Source of the DNA: Atlantibacter hermannii
Lineage (GTDB): Bacteria > Pseudomonadota > Gammaproteobacteria > Enterobacterales > Enterobacteriaceae
Length of the DNA: 64,000 nt
Assembly (NCBI RefSeq): GCF_009907385.1
Contig: NZ_JAAATR010000017.1
Span: forward strand, 40,687-104,686
Direction: 5' to 3'
Position numbers and translations under genes: made by a program. The notes under the pieces were generated by a model. The model had not been told where the DNA came from and searched no databases. It worked only from the letters and a program-made list of their open reading frames with translations. Within the stretch, counting starts at the first letter, position 1, and the number at the start of each line of letters is the position of its first letter. Below, in pieces: positions 8,383-16,890 of the stretch.

Positions 8383-9168
8383 TTAGATATACGGCGTCGT
8401 GGTGGATTTAATGTCCGCCGGATCTAACGTGGAGAGCAGTTGTAGGCCGACTTCACGCGCGGCAATCACCGCCTGGCGTACCGCACCGGAATCACCGGAG
8501 AAGGTAAAGATCACTTCGTTGCTGAAGCTGGTGCCTTTCGACGGGCTGGCATAACCCACCGGGTCGATCACGGCGGATTTCGCCGCAGCGTCGGCAATCA
8601 CCAGGCCGATCGCCGCAGGCGAGGCACAGGTCATCCCAAAGGATTTGCCAATCGGCGCGCCCAGCGCTTTATTCAGCGCGTAGCTGGCACGCGCGGTGTA
8701 CTGGAATTCAAGGTGCCCGGCTGGCGAGCCGTAAACGTCGCCCATGGTGCGTTCAATTTCAGACAGCGCCACTTCAACCGCACGTCTGACGTCGGAAACA
8801 TCAGACGCGCCGAAAATAATTAAGCAACCGTGTCCGCCACCCCCTTCGGTATCGCGGGCCAGCTCGATAGAAATAATTTCGCTGTTGGTTGCTTTAATAG
8901 CTTCATCAGCCGCAAAAATTTGCGGGCCTGCGCCAGTGCGCGCGCCCAGAATACCGATAGAGCGATATTTCTTGTCGATATTCATAACTTCATGCAATTG
9001 ATTATCGACATTGGCAATCACCAGGCCGATAGTGTGACCCAACGCAGTGCCGACAAATTCCGTAATACCACAACCGGAAAAATTTGCCGCGTTATTGGCT
9101 TTCGGTTGCGCGCCGGTTTGTTTATTCATTACGTCAGATATAATCTGCTCAACAAGATTATCTCTCAT
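8383..9168 (-). CDS. tandem-BMC trimeric shell protein (PduB-like)
   Basis: The 261-residue protein has two BMC domains (about residues 45-140 and 150-250) and the PduB signature GCGITEFVGTA after an N-terminal extension MRDNLVEQIISDVM. Trimers of this type are gated pores and a major shell component. It follows the PduA-like gene by 21 bp. The N-terminal extension in PduB is known to link shell and enzyme core. Confidence 0.95.
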   Translation of the reverse strand: MRDNLVEQIISDVMNKQTGAQPKANNAANFSGCGITEFVGTALGHTIGLVIANVDNQLHEVMNIDKKYRSIGILGARTGAGPQIFAADEAIKATNSEIISIELARDTEGGGGHGCLIIFGASDVSDVRRAVEVALSEIERTMGDVYGSPAGHLEFQYTARASYALNKALGAPIGKSFGMTCASPAAIGLVIADAAAKSAVIDPVGYASPSKGTSFSNEVIFTFSGDSGAVRQAVIAAREVGLQLLSTLDPADIKSTTTPYI

Positions 9169-9189
9169 GATCAGTATCCTTTATTGTTA

Positions 9190-9471
9190 TTAACCGACGG
9201 CCTTCGGCAGAATTTTTTCCACCTCAATGTGCGGGCGCGGAATAACGTGTACGGAGACCAGCTCGCCCACTTTACCCGCTGCGGCGGAGCCCGCGTCGGT
9301 GGCGGCTTTCACTGCGCCCACGTCGCCACGAACCATGACAGTCACCAGGCCAGAACCAATTTTTTCATAACCTACCAGGGTTACGTTGGCAGATTTCACC
9401 ATGGTGTCTGCGGCTTCAATTGCAGAAACCAGGCCTTTCGTTTCAACCATTCCTAATGCTTCTTGTTGCAT
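9190..9471 (-). CDS. hexameric BMC shell protein (PduA-like)
   Basis: The 93-residue protein is nearly identical to Pdu[27 protein letters not shown] and [17 protein letters not shown]. PduA hexamers form the shell facets and the central pore through which 1,2-propanediol enters. The start at 9471 matches PduA; an upstream in-frame start is not supported by similarity. The 286 bases upstream have no gene and may hold an internal promoter for this half of the operon; I could not identify one with confidence. Confidence 0.97.
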   Translation of the reverse strand: MQQEALGMVETKGLVSAIEAADTMVKSANVTLVGYEKIGSGLVTVMVRGDVGAVKAATDAGSAAAGKVGELVSVHVIPRPHIEVEKILPKAVG

Positions 9472-9757
9472 AACAACCTCGATATTTCCGATAGAAAGAA
9501 AACGTGCACAGAGGAATAGCAATCCACGGATTTACCCATGTGCGTTAATTATTGACTCATCATCATGCTAAGGTGATTCAGACAAAATGTTTTGCGCGCC
9601 AGCGGGACTATCTTGTTTTTGCTTCAGCTGAATCGACAATAAAATCCACCTGATATCGGCATTAAAAGACCTGCTTTTGATTTACCTTGCGCAAAATATT
9701 CCTGAGCCGAATAGCAATAACAATTACCGTTAAAGCGATCGCATTTTTACTCATTCG

Positions 9758-10954
9758 TTACGCCGTACCGGCGATCGCGACGGCATCCATTGCAATCATT
9801 TTTTCTTCATTGGTAGGCATGACGGCAATCTTCGTGGCGCCCGCTTTAGAAATCACGCCGCTGCGCCCGCCGAACAGCTGCTGGTTGCGCTCTTCATCCA
9901 GAGCAAGCCCCAGCGCCTGCAGACGTTGCACGGTGAGTTCGCGGATCAGCGCCGAGTTTTCGCCAATGCCGCCGGTGAAGATCAGCGCGTCGAAGCGTTT
10001 AAGCGAAGTCACGTGACCGCCAATATGCCGTGCGAGGCGATGCACCATGACGTCGATGGCTAACGCAGCCCGTTCATGCCCCTCATTCCGCGCCTGCTGA
10101 AGCGTGCGGCAGTCGCTGGATAAACCGGAAATCCCCATCAGGCCGGACTGGTTATTGACCATTTTGTACAACGCGTCGAGCGTTTGGCCGGTGCATTTCG
10201 CCAGGTATGCGGCGGCGCCGAAATCAAGATCCCCGCAGCGCGTGCCCATCACCAGCCCTTCGAGCGGGGTCATACCCATTGAGGTGTCGACGCTCGCGCC
10301 GTTTTGCACCGCGCACAGCGATGAACCGTTGCCCAGGTGAGCAATCACGATGCCGTGATCTGCGGGGTCGAGATCCAGTGACTGGATCGCCTCGGCGGCG
10401 ATGTAGCGATGAGACGTTCCGTGAAAGCCGTAACGCCGCACCTGATAATCCTGCTGATATTCCAGCGGGATCGCATAGGTATACGCTGCCGGAGACAGGG
10501 TCTGATGGAATGCGGTATCAAATACCGCAATCTGGGGCAGCGTAGGCAGCAGCGCGCGCGCCGCTTCGATACCGATCAGGTTGGCAGGGTTATGCAGCGG
10601 GGCCAGCGCCGACAGCGCGCGGATTTTTTCAATCACCTCGTCGGTAACCCGTACCGAACGTTTAAACTCGCTGCCGCCGTGTGCCACGCGGTGCCCAATG
10701 GCGCTGATGGCGGACAGCAGTTGTTGTTCATCGAGCTTTGCGAAGAGCACTTTAAGCGCGTGCTGATGGCTGGCCTCGTCCAGCGCGACGGTGGATTTAT
10801 GACCATCACGGTCTTTGAACGTCATGACGGCATGATCAATACCCAGCCGCTCCGCCAGGCCCGACAGCAACGGCTGGTCGGCATCCTGAGGGATGACGGA
10901 GAATTTCATTGATGAGGAACCACAGTTAATCACTAATACACAAGCTAAGGACAT
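9758..10954 (-). CDS. acetate/propionate kinase
   Basis: The 398-residue protein is an AckA/PduW/TdcD family kinase: start VLVINCGSSSMKFS, active-site motifs RVAHGG, FDTAFH, GFHGTSH and HLGNGSS. It converts propionyl phosphate and ADP to propionate and ATP, completing the PduP-PduL-kinase branch. It follows the PduO-C-like gene by 30 bp. Substrate preference between acetate and propionate cannot be read from the sequence. Confidence 0.94.
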   Translation of the reverse strand: MSLACVLVINCGSSSMKFSVIPQDADQPLLSGLAERLGIDHAVMTFKDRDGHKSTVALDEASHQHALKVLFAKLDEQQLLSAISAIGHRVAHGGSEFKRSVRVTDEVIEKIRALSALAPLHNPANLIGIEAARALLPTLPQIAVFDTAFHQTLSPAAYTYAIPLEYQQDYQVRRYGFHGTSHRYIAAEAIQSLDLDPADHGIVIAHLGNGSSLCAVQNGASVDTSMGMTPLEGLVMGTRCGDLDFGAAAYLAKCTGQTLDALYKMVNNQSGLMGISGLSSDCRTLQQARNEGHERAALAIDVMVHRLARHIGGHVTSLKRFDALIFTGGIGENSALIRELTVQRLQALGLALDEERNQQLFGGRSGVISKAGATKIAVMPTNEEKMIAMDAVAIAGTA

Positions 10955-10984
10955 GATGACCCCTGAAATGGACTGCTATGAAAA

Positions 10985-11482
10985 TTAACGGGTTGTTGCA
11001 AGGGGATAACGCTGGGCGCTAAACCGCGCCAGCGCCTGGCGGGCGATAAGCATATCTTCCTCAACGCTGCCGCCGCTGATGCCGATGCCGCCGAGCAAAC
11101 GCCCGCCCGACCAGCAGGGAAAACCGCCGCCGAAGCAGCAGATCTCTTTTTCTTTCTCAAGGCCGTACAAATCACCGCCCGGCTGCACGAGGGCCGCCAG
11201 TTCATGGGTCGCCATTTTGAGCGCCACTGCGGTCCAGGCCTTTTGCGGTGCCAGGGTATGGCTGACCAGCAGAGCGTTATCCATGCTGCAGAAGAACCGC
11301 TGCTGGCCGCAGGCATCCACCAGACTAAAAACGATCGGGACATCGCAGGCCAGCGCCGCTTCCCGGGCCAGCCTCGCCAGCAGTTCGCTGTCTTCCAGGC
11401 TCAGCGACATTCGGCGTTCCGGCAGTTGCGTGGCAATCGCCTCATTAATCCAGTTATCGAGTGAAGCCTCTTTCGCAGACAT
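10985..11482 (-). CDS. GlcG/HbpS family protein (PduO C-terminal domain-like)
   Basis: The 165-residue protein has the GlcG/HbpS fold (formerly DUF336): LAREAALACDVPIVFSLVD near residue 35, GGGFPCWSGGRLLGGIGISG near 115-135. In PduO this domain follows the adenosyltransferase and can bind haem; here the adenosyltransferase half is absent, which fits a B12-independent pathway. It is found alone in many glycyl radical compartment loci. Its role is unknown. Confidence 0.85.
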   Translation of the reverse strand: MSAKEASLDNWINEAIATQLPERRMSLSLEDSELLARLAREAALACDVPIVFSLVDACGQQRFFCSMDNALLVSHTLAPQKAWTAVALKMATHELAALVQPGGDLYGLEKEKEICCFGGGFPCWSGGRLLGGIGISGGSVEEDMLIARQALARFSAQRYPLATTR

Positions 11483-11504
11483 AACTATTCCTCAGCACGC
11501 GCTG

Positions 11505-11777
11505 CTATTTGCCGTTAAGTTCGAGCGAGTCGACGATGCCCACCACGGCGGCGTCAATCACCGAGTGATCTTTGCTGTTGCTCATACGCGCCGAACTGCC
11601 GGTGGTGACGATGACAATCTCGCCATTGCCCGCGCCGACGGTATCGACCGCCACCTGGGCATGGCCGGTCGGCTGATAGTTTTCATCCAGCCGCGCCACC
11701 ATCAGCAGCTTCGAGCCATTCAGCGAGGCGTGTTTGGTGGTGGAAACCAGTGCGCCAGTGACTTTTGCGAGATACAT
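11505..11777 (-). CDS. pentameric shell vertex protein (PduN/EutN/CcmL family)
   Basis: The 90-residue protein matches the EutN/CcmL family: MYLAKVTGALVSTTKHASLNG, DTVGAGNGEIVIVTTGSSAR and DAAVVGIVDS. Pentamers cap the vertices of the polyhedral shell. It is the only vertex protein in the visible part of the locus, so it is probably essential for closure. Confidence 0.95.
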   Translation of the reverse strand: MYLAKVTGALVSTTKHASLNGSKLLMVARLDENYQPTGHAQVAVDTVGAGNGEIVIVTTGSSARMSNSKDHSVIDAAVVGIVDSLELNGK

Positions 11778-11788
11778 ATTTCCTCCGG

Positions 11789-12505
11789 CTATCCGTGGAT
11801 AACGGTGAGATTGCGCCGCTGGATTTCATCTCTGGCGGCGGGGGTAATCAGCGTATTGCCCGCTATGCGCAACGCTTCGCCAGAAGCCAGCAGACGGATA
11901 TCGCGCAGCGTGATTAAGCGTTTTTTACCGGCTACCGGCAGGGCGGCAGCGGGTACGGTTTGGCTTATCGGCACCGGGCTGACAGGGGCCGCGCGTTTGC
12001 CGGAGAGCGCAATGCCATAGCTCTCCAGCACCTGCGCATACCCTTCCAGACGGGCCAGCAGCGGCAGCGGCAGCGCGCTGTCAACGCACTGCGGATGCAG
12101 CGTGGCAATGATCTGTTTACGGTGCTGCAACGCCTGAAATACCGCTTCGCAAGCCAGATTATCGCGAATGCCCAGCGCAATTTTACTCATGCTGTTAACA
12201 GAGAGGGCGGGCAGATAGAGCGCCTCATAGTGAGGCGGCGATCGGTCAAATCCGGCGCGGGATCCGCGCTGGCGCAGTGCATCCACGCAGGCGGATTTCA
12301 GCGTCGACTGGCTGGCGCTGTGAGAAAAACTGACCCACAGCTGATAACCCGCCTGCTCAAGCGCCGCGAGGCAGCTCAGTGTTTCCGGCAGCGAGGAGAT
12401 ATCCTCACCGGTCACCACCACGCGGACATTTTTCTGCGCGACGGATTGCGCCAGCAATTCGGCGATAACCCGGTCCAGCAGTTGCGATAAGGTCTGGCTG
12501 TCCAT
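11789..12505 (-). CDS. PduM-like microcompartment protein
   Basis: The 238-residue protein carries a C-terminal segment (ITLRDIRLLASGEALRIAGN and TLITPAARDEIQRRNL) that resembles the end of PduM, an assembly protein of the Pdu compartment. The N-terminal 170 residues are longer than in PduM and look like the flavoprotein-type fold seen in related loci, without a clear cofactor motif. The start at 12505 has AGGGG seven bases upstream and almost meets the preceding stop; an in-frame start at 12526 would overlap it. Function unknown. Confidence 0.75.
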   Translation of the reverse strand: MDSQTLSQLLDRVIAELLAQSVAQKNVRVVVTGEDISSLPETLSCLAALEQAGYQLWVSFSHSASQSTLKSACVDALRQRGSRAGFDRSPPHYEALYLPALSVNSMSKIALGIRDNLACEAVFQALQHRKQIIATLHPQCVDSALPLPLLARLEGYAQVLESYGIALSGKRAAPVSPVPISQTVPAAALPVAGKKRLITLRDIRLLASGEALRIAGNTLITPAARDEIQRRNLTVIHG

Positions 12506-12509
12506 TGAT

Positions 12510-13334
12510 TTACCCCTGGCCCGCATTCATGGCGATGCCTAACGGCGTGACGAGCAGCGGCTCCACCGAAGGAATCACGTTTCTGCCGGTTTGTTTGCTG
12601 AACACAGCTGCAAACTGGCTGAAGCTGCTTGCGCCGCCAACCAGATAAATATTTCTCACCCGCTGGGTAGCGAGCCACCCCGACACCAGGCTCGCCATCT
12701 TCTGGGCCACCGGCAGTACCAGGGTAAAGACCTGCGCTTCCTGCGCCGGGTCTTTTTTCATCGCTTCCGCCTCGGTATAGGGCAACCCCAGCGCGCCAGC
12801 AATCACCAGCGTCATATGGCTGCCGCCGGTAGGCTCGTCGGCGCTAAATGTCACTTTGCCGCTTTTCAGAATGCTCATGCCGGTAGTGCCGCCGCCTACA
12901 TCCACCACCGCGCCGTTTTTGATATTCAGCGCGCTGGCGGCGGCGACCGGTTCGTCGAGCACGCGGGTAACCGTAAAACCCGCCGACTCCACGACGTTGA
13001 CGATCACTTTTGTGTTGCCTTCAGAGATCCCCGGCGGGATTGCAGTGGCCGCGCGATCCAGCGTGCGGCCCAGTTTCTGTTCAAGAATGTGTTTAAGACG
13101 CGTGACCACCCGGCTGGCGGTCAGGTAATCCACCACCACGCCGTCTTTCACCACGCTGGAGGGATACGTGACCCCTGCCACCGGCTGGTTATCTTCATCC
13201 ACCACCACGATGGCGATATTGGCGGTACCGAGATCCACCCCCACCTTCAACGCGCCGGTGCAGGGCCGACATTCGCCGCTGTCAATCAGCGCGGCCAGTT
13301 CGTGCAAACGGCGGTTTTCGGGGCTGTCAGCCAT
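12510..13334 (-). CDS. EutJ-like actin/Hsp70-fold ATPase
   Basis: The 274-residue protein is EutJ-like: phosphate-1 motif VGVDLGTANIAIVVVD near residue 30, phosphate-2 motif VVDVGGGTTGMSI and adenosine motif YLVGGASSF. EutJ is a presumed chaperone of ethanolamine compartments. The start at 13334 overlaps the end of the pduL-like gene by 8 bp, indicating translational coupling. A longer frame upstream belongs to an antisense-frame overlap of that gene. Confidence 0.92.
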   Translation of the reverse strand: MADSPENRRLHELAALIDSGECRPCTGALKVGVDLGTANIAIVVVDEDNQPVAGVTYPSSVVKDGVVVDYLTASRVVTRLKHILEQKLGRTLDRAATAIPPGISEGNTKVIVNVVESAGFTVTRVLDEPVAAASALNIKNGAVVDVGGGTTGMSILKSGKVTFSADEPTGGSHMTLVIAGALGLPYTEAEAMKKDPAQEAQVFTLVLPVAQKMASLVSGWLATQRVRNIYLVGGASSFSQFAAVFSKQTGRNVIPSVEPLLVTPLGIAMNAGQG

Positions 13335-14019
13335 GGCGAACATCCTGTTTAAGGCCGCGAACGGTGTCGCCGTTACGTAGGCCGAAACCGTTGGCTTCTT
13401 CCACATCGATATGCAGTTCCAGCACCGCATCCGCCGTGACGCGCACCACCACATGACTGAGCACACCGCCGCGCGGGCCATTGGTTTGCACGTCGATTTC
13501 CATCCCATCGCGCAGGCCATGCAGTTCGGCTTCTTCAGGCGAGATATGGATATGGCGCCAGGCGACAATCATGCCGTTGTGTTTCACCACCCGCCCTTTC
13601 GGGCCGATAATTTCAATGCCCGGCGAATCCAGCAAATCCCCCGACATGCGCACCGGCGCTTTAGCGCCCAGCGCAAAGCCATCGGCCACGGAGATTTCCA
13701 CCTGCGTGGTATTACGCAGCGGCCCTAACACGCGTACTTTGCTGAGCTCGCCTTTCGGCCCGCGCAGCGTCACCATCTCTTCGGCGGCATACTGGCCGGG
13801 CTGTTTTACCGCTTTGAAACGGGTAAGCGTGGAGCCGTAGCCAAACAGAATGTCCATATCTTCACGGCACAGATGCACATGGCGGTTGGACACGCCTACC
13901 GGGATATCCAGCGCAACGGGGCTGGCGGCAGGCGCGGGGGCTGTCGGGCTCTTCCTGGCGGCGAGTTCCTGCAGGATTTGTTGGGTGATCCACTCGGCTT
14001 GTTGTTCGGTGTAATTCAT
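13327..14019 (-). CDS. pduL: phosphate propanoyltransferase (PduL)
   Basis: The 230-residue protein is a PduL-type phosphotransacylase converting propionyl-CoA to propionyl phosphate and recycling CoA inside the compartment. Zinc-binding motifs are visible as NRHVHL near residue 45 and WRHIHI near 155. Residues 1-22 (MNYTEQQAEWITQQILQELA) are an amphipathic helix followed by an Ala/Pro linker, a typical encapsulation peptide. It overlaps the next gene by 8 bp. Confidence 0.95.
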   Translation of the reverse strand: MNYTEQQAEWITQQILQELAARKSPTAPAPAASPVALDIPVGVSNRHVHLCREDMDILFGYGSTLTRFKAVKQPGQYAAEEMVTLRGPKGELSKVRVLGPLRNTTQVEISVADGFALGAKAPVRMSGDLLDSPGIEIIGPKGRVVKHNGMIVAWRHIHISPEEAELHGLRDGMEIDVQTNGPRGGVLSHVVVRVTADAVLELHIDVEEANGFGLRNGDTVRGLKQDVRHG

Positions 14020-14139
14020 AACGGCTACGACCTGATTAATGGGTTATCTCATGGGTACTGGACGTCTGATGATTAGGATAGGGAGTCACGACGCCCGGTT
14101 TTTGCTTATCAGCAGGACTTTTTTGACCGCTTCGCGAAG

Positions 14140-14159
14140 GCTGGACAAAGTTGTCCAGC
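14140..14159. other. perfect inverted repeat after the alcohol dehydrogenase gene
   Basis: GCTGGACAA, two bases and TTGTCCAGC form a perfect 9-bp repeat touching the stop codon of the alcohol dehydrogenase gene. There is no T run beside it, so it is more likely an mRNA hairpin or processing site in the 139-bp spacer before pduL than a terminator. Confidence 0.55.
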
Positions 14160-15277
14160 TAACCGGTAATCTGGTCGATTAACCCTTCGACATCATGTAC
14201 CGTCGCCTGCCGTGGGTTGGAGGCCGTGCAGCCGTCAGCCAGCGCCGAGTTCACCAGTGCACTGCGCAGCCCGGCGATTTTCGCGCGGTCGGTGCCCAGT
14301 TCGCTGAGCGTGGCGGGGATGCCGAAATGACGGTTGATCTGACGGATGGCCTGCGTCATCAGCGCGATGGCCTGCTCCGGTATGGCATGGTCAATGCCCA
14401 TAATTTGCGCGCAGCGGTGATAGCGATCGCGGGTTTCGGCACTGGCCTGTTTGCTGTTGAAATCGATGACAATCGGCAGCAGCATGGCGTTAATTTTGCC
14501 ATGAGGAATATGCAGCATCCCGCCGATGGCATGAGCCATGCCGTGTACCAACCCCAGCCCGGCGGAGTTAAACGCCATGCCCGCCATGCAAGAGGCATTG
14601 TGCATGTGAGTGCGCGCCGCAATGTCTTTTTCGTCGTTGAACACCTGCGGCAGATAGCGCCAGGTCAATGCAATGGCTTTTTCCGCCAGCGCATCGCTAA
14701 AGTCGTTTGCGCCAGTGGAAACAAAGGCTTCAATGGCATGCGTCAGCACATCCATGCCTGTATCTACCGCGACATGGCGCGGCACGGTTAACACCAGATG
14801 AGGATCGAGAATGGCGATGTCCGGCACCAGTTGCCCGGAGATCAGCGGATATTTGCGACCATTTTGCGGATCGGAGACGATCGCGTAGGACGTAACTTCA
14901 GAGCCGGACCCGCTGGTGGTGGGAATCGCAATGAGATCAATATGATGATCTCCGTAATACTCTTCCAGTGTGACTTTAATTCCTTTCGCGGCGTCCAACG
15001 ATGAGCCGCCGCCGAGAGCGATAATGACGTCGGGCTTAAAGGCTTTAAACCGCGCCGCGCCGGAAGTCAAAATGCCAATATCCGGATCCGGCGCCACCTC
15101 GCCGAAAATGCATACCGATGCCTGAGGCATGTGGTTGATTAAATAACGCGTTTTGCCTGATGACACCATAAAGTCATCGGTGACGATACCGACGCGTTTA
15201 TCATTAAACTGGCAGAGAGAGGTCATGGCCTCTTCACCAAAATAAATTTGTGGGCACGAAAAATAATAGCGGGCCAT
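14159..15277 (-). CDS. iron-containing alcohol dehydrogenase (PduQ-like)
   Basis: The 372-residue protein is a group III alcohol dehydrogenase. The NAD-binding motif is ALGGGSSLDAAKG near residue 90 and the iron-binding histidines are in HGMAHAIGG and IPHGK. In this locus it would reduce propionaldehyde to propanol and regenerate NAD for PduP. The start at 15277 (MARYYFSCPQIYFG) has AAGGT eight bases upstream and is preferred over an in-frame start ten codons earlier. It is the first gene of the minus-strand set. Confidence 0.93.
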   Translation of the reverse strand: MARYYFSCPQIYFGEEAMTSLCQFNDKRVGIVTDDFMVSSGKTRYLINHMPQASVCIFGEVAPDPDIGILTSGAARFKAFKPDVIIALGGGSSLDAAKGIKVTLEEYYGDHHIDLIAIPTTSGSGSEVTSYAIVSDPQNGRKYPLISGQLVPDIAILDPHLVLTVPRHVAVDTGMDVLTHAIEAFVSTGANDFSDALAEKAIALTWRYLPQVFNDEKDIAARTHMHNASCMAGMAFNSAGLGLVHGMAHAIGGMLHIPHGKINAMLLPIVIDFNSKQASAETRDRYHRCAQIMGIDHAIPEQAIALMTQAIRQINRHFGIPATLSELGTDRAKIAGLRSALVNSALADGCTASNPRQATVHDVEGLIDQITG

Positions 15278-15587
15278 GTTTACTACCTTAATCACGGTAA
15301 GCGACAAAATATGATGTCGTTAACCTAACATGACGATATTTTTAACGGGCTGAGGATGTTTGTGCAGGTGAAGGATTATTTTGCGGAGTTCTTTTACCCG
15401 CAACAAAAAAGTCCTTTTCTGGAGAAGGTCGGGGTCATAAAGACGAGAAAAATGAAATCAATGCATTGAAAGAAATGCTAATTTTATCGCCTCTCATGCA
15501 TCTGCGCCTTACTCCCGACGTATTCTGAATCCCTTTAAAAACGCTGTTCTGCATCTTTAATTTTTGCTGGCAAGGCTATATTAACGG

Positions 15588-15656
15588 CCAGGAAGACGTC
15601 TACATAAAGACGCAACTGGCCTCGTTTAACCCCGCCGCTATAGCGGGGTATTTTTT
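15588..15656 (+). ncRNA. candidate small RNA of about 70 nt
   Basis: A -10 like element GCTATATTAA at 15574-15583, close to the sigma-S extended form, precedes a segment that starts GGCCAG and pairs with CTGGCC 24 bases later. A U-containing single-stranded stretch follows and then a terminator: CCCCGC, 7-base loop, GCGGGG and six T at 15651-15656. This is the layout of an Hfq-type sRNA. I do not recognise a named family. It could instead be a stray terminator. Confidence 0.35.
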
Positions 15657-15661
15657 ACAAA

Positions 15662-15695
15662 AAAAAGTGCAACCTTTCGATTGCACTTAAAAAAA
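15662..15695 (-). terminator. Rho-independent terminator downstream of the afuC-like gene
   Basis: AAGTGCAA, an 8-base loop and TTGCACTT are flanked by A runs on the left and right, so in the minus direction the stem is followed by a U tract. It ends the six-gene uhp/afu-like unit and also works in the other direction. Confidence 0.8.
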
Positions 15696-15831
15696 CCAAC
15701 ATTATTAATACAAGTTAATGACGCATCGGGTAATAAGATGACGCGCTTACTTTAACCGCTTTAACCTCATCCTGCTGCTTTAATGACTGCCGCCGCTCAG
15801 TTTTAGGAATTAATAAATCCTGTCATCCGCA

Positions 15832-16875
15832 TCAGTTATTTTCCGCCAGGGCGAACATACCGTAAGGATGGATCTCCAGATAATAGTGCTCACCCACATC
15901 CGGCTGTAAACGCGTGGCGTTAACCTGCAACAGGATCTTCTGGCCGTGCCATTCGACGATCACCTCATACTGCGGCCCCATATAGGCAACATGACGAATA
16001 ACGCAGCGCTGGCTGTCCTCGCCGTGCGTGCCAAGGGTGATAGCCTCCGGACGCACGCCTACGGTGCCCTCGCCCATCGGCGCAATGTTTTCCGGGCGCG
16101 GCAGACGGTAGCCGTAAATATCGACATACTCTGCGCCAAACTGCGCCGGGAACAGGTTGGCATCGCCCATAAAGCTCGCCATAAAGCGCGAAGCCGGCTG
16201 ACGATACAGCGCCTGCGGCGAACCAATCTGCATGATGTGGCCTTTATTCATCACCAGTACCGTATCCGATACCGCGAACGCTTCGCTCTGGTCGTGGGTC
16301 ACGTACAGCGAGGTGATGTTGAACTGCTTTTGCAGTTCGCGGATTTTATCGCGCATGCTGCGACGCAGGTTGGCGTCGAGGTTACTCAGCGGCTCATCGA
16401 ACAGCAGCACTTTAGGCTTGAGGATCAGGGCGCGGGCCAGCGCCACGCGCTGCTGCTGACCACCGGAGATCTGATCCACATAGCGATCGTCAAACCCGTC
16501 GAGATCGACCATTGCCAGCGCCTCTTTCACCCGCTGTTTGATCTCGGCGCGCCCCACGCCGAGCATCTTCAGGCCATAGCCGACGTTCTCTCCCAACGAC
16601 ATGTGTGGAAACAGCGCATAGGACTGGAACACCATACAAATATCGCGCTGCTGAATGGAACGATGGGTCACATCCTCGCCGTCGATAAAGATCTGCCCTT
16701 CGCTGGGCTTTTCCAGCCCGGCCACCAGGCGCAGCACCGTGGTTTTACCGCAGCCAGACGGCCCCAGCAGAGTGACCATCTCGCCGCGCGGGATCGCCAG
16801 ATTGATGTTGTCGATCACGGTGTTATTGCCAAACCGTTTGGTGACATTACGTAATTCAACAAAATGATGCGTCAT
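15832..16875 (-). CDS. afuC: ABC transporter ATP-binding protein (AfuC-like)
   Basis: The 347-residue protein is an ABC ATPase of the iron/hexose-phosphate importer group: Walker [10 protein letters not shown] near residue 38, signature [14 protein letters not shown], Walker [12 protein letters not shown], and a C-terminal TOBE-type regulatory domain after residue 240. It stands last in a set with a permease and a binding protein resembling AfuABC. AfuABC was first named as a ferric importer and later shown, in Citrobacter rodentium and enterohaemorrhagic E. coli, to import hexose phosphates. The gene symbol rests on this context. Confidence 0.85.
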   Translation of the reverse strand: MTHHFVELRNVTKRFGNNTVIDNINLAIPRGEMVTLLGPSGCGKTTVLRLVAGLEKPSEGQIFIDGEDVTHRSIQQRDICMVFQSYALFPHMSLGENVGYGLKMLGVGRAEIKQRVKEALAMVDLDGFDDRYVDQISGGQQQRVALARALILKPKVLLFDEPLSNLDANLRRSMRDKIRELQKQFNITSLYVTHDQSEAFAVSDTVLVMNKGHIMQIGSPQALYRQPASRFMASFMGDANLFPAQFGAEYVDIYGYRLPRPENIAPMGEGTVGVRPEAITLGTHGEDSQRCVIRHVAYMGPQYEVIVEWHGQKILLQVNATRLQPDVGEHYYLEIHPYGMFALAENN

Positions 16876-16890
16876 GGTTAAGCTCCGTGA

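Larger units (their letters stand above)
15278..15831. other. 554-bp intergenic region with promoter, candidate sRNA and terminators
   Basis: No convincing protein gene lies here. The right part holds a plus-strand transcript candidate with its own terminator and a terminator for the afuC-like gene, both listed separately. The left 300 bases must hold the promoter of the alcohol dehydrogenase-led operon on the minus strand, but I see no clear operator. No regulator gene of the compartment locus is in the window. Confidence 0.6.

Noticed and set aside
15356..15469. 37-codon plus-strand open frame (MFVQVKDYFAEFF at the start) upstream of the candidate sRNA
   Set aside because: The AGG before the ATG is too close to serve as a ribosome site, no family is recognised, and the frame lies in the promoter region of the divergent alcohol dehydrogenase gene.
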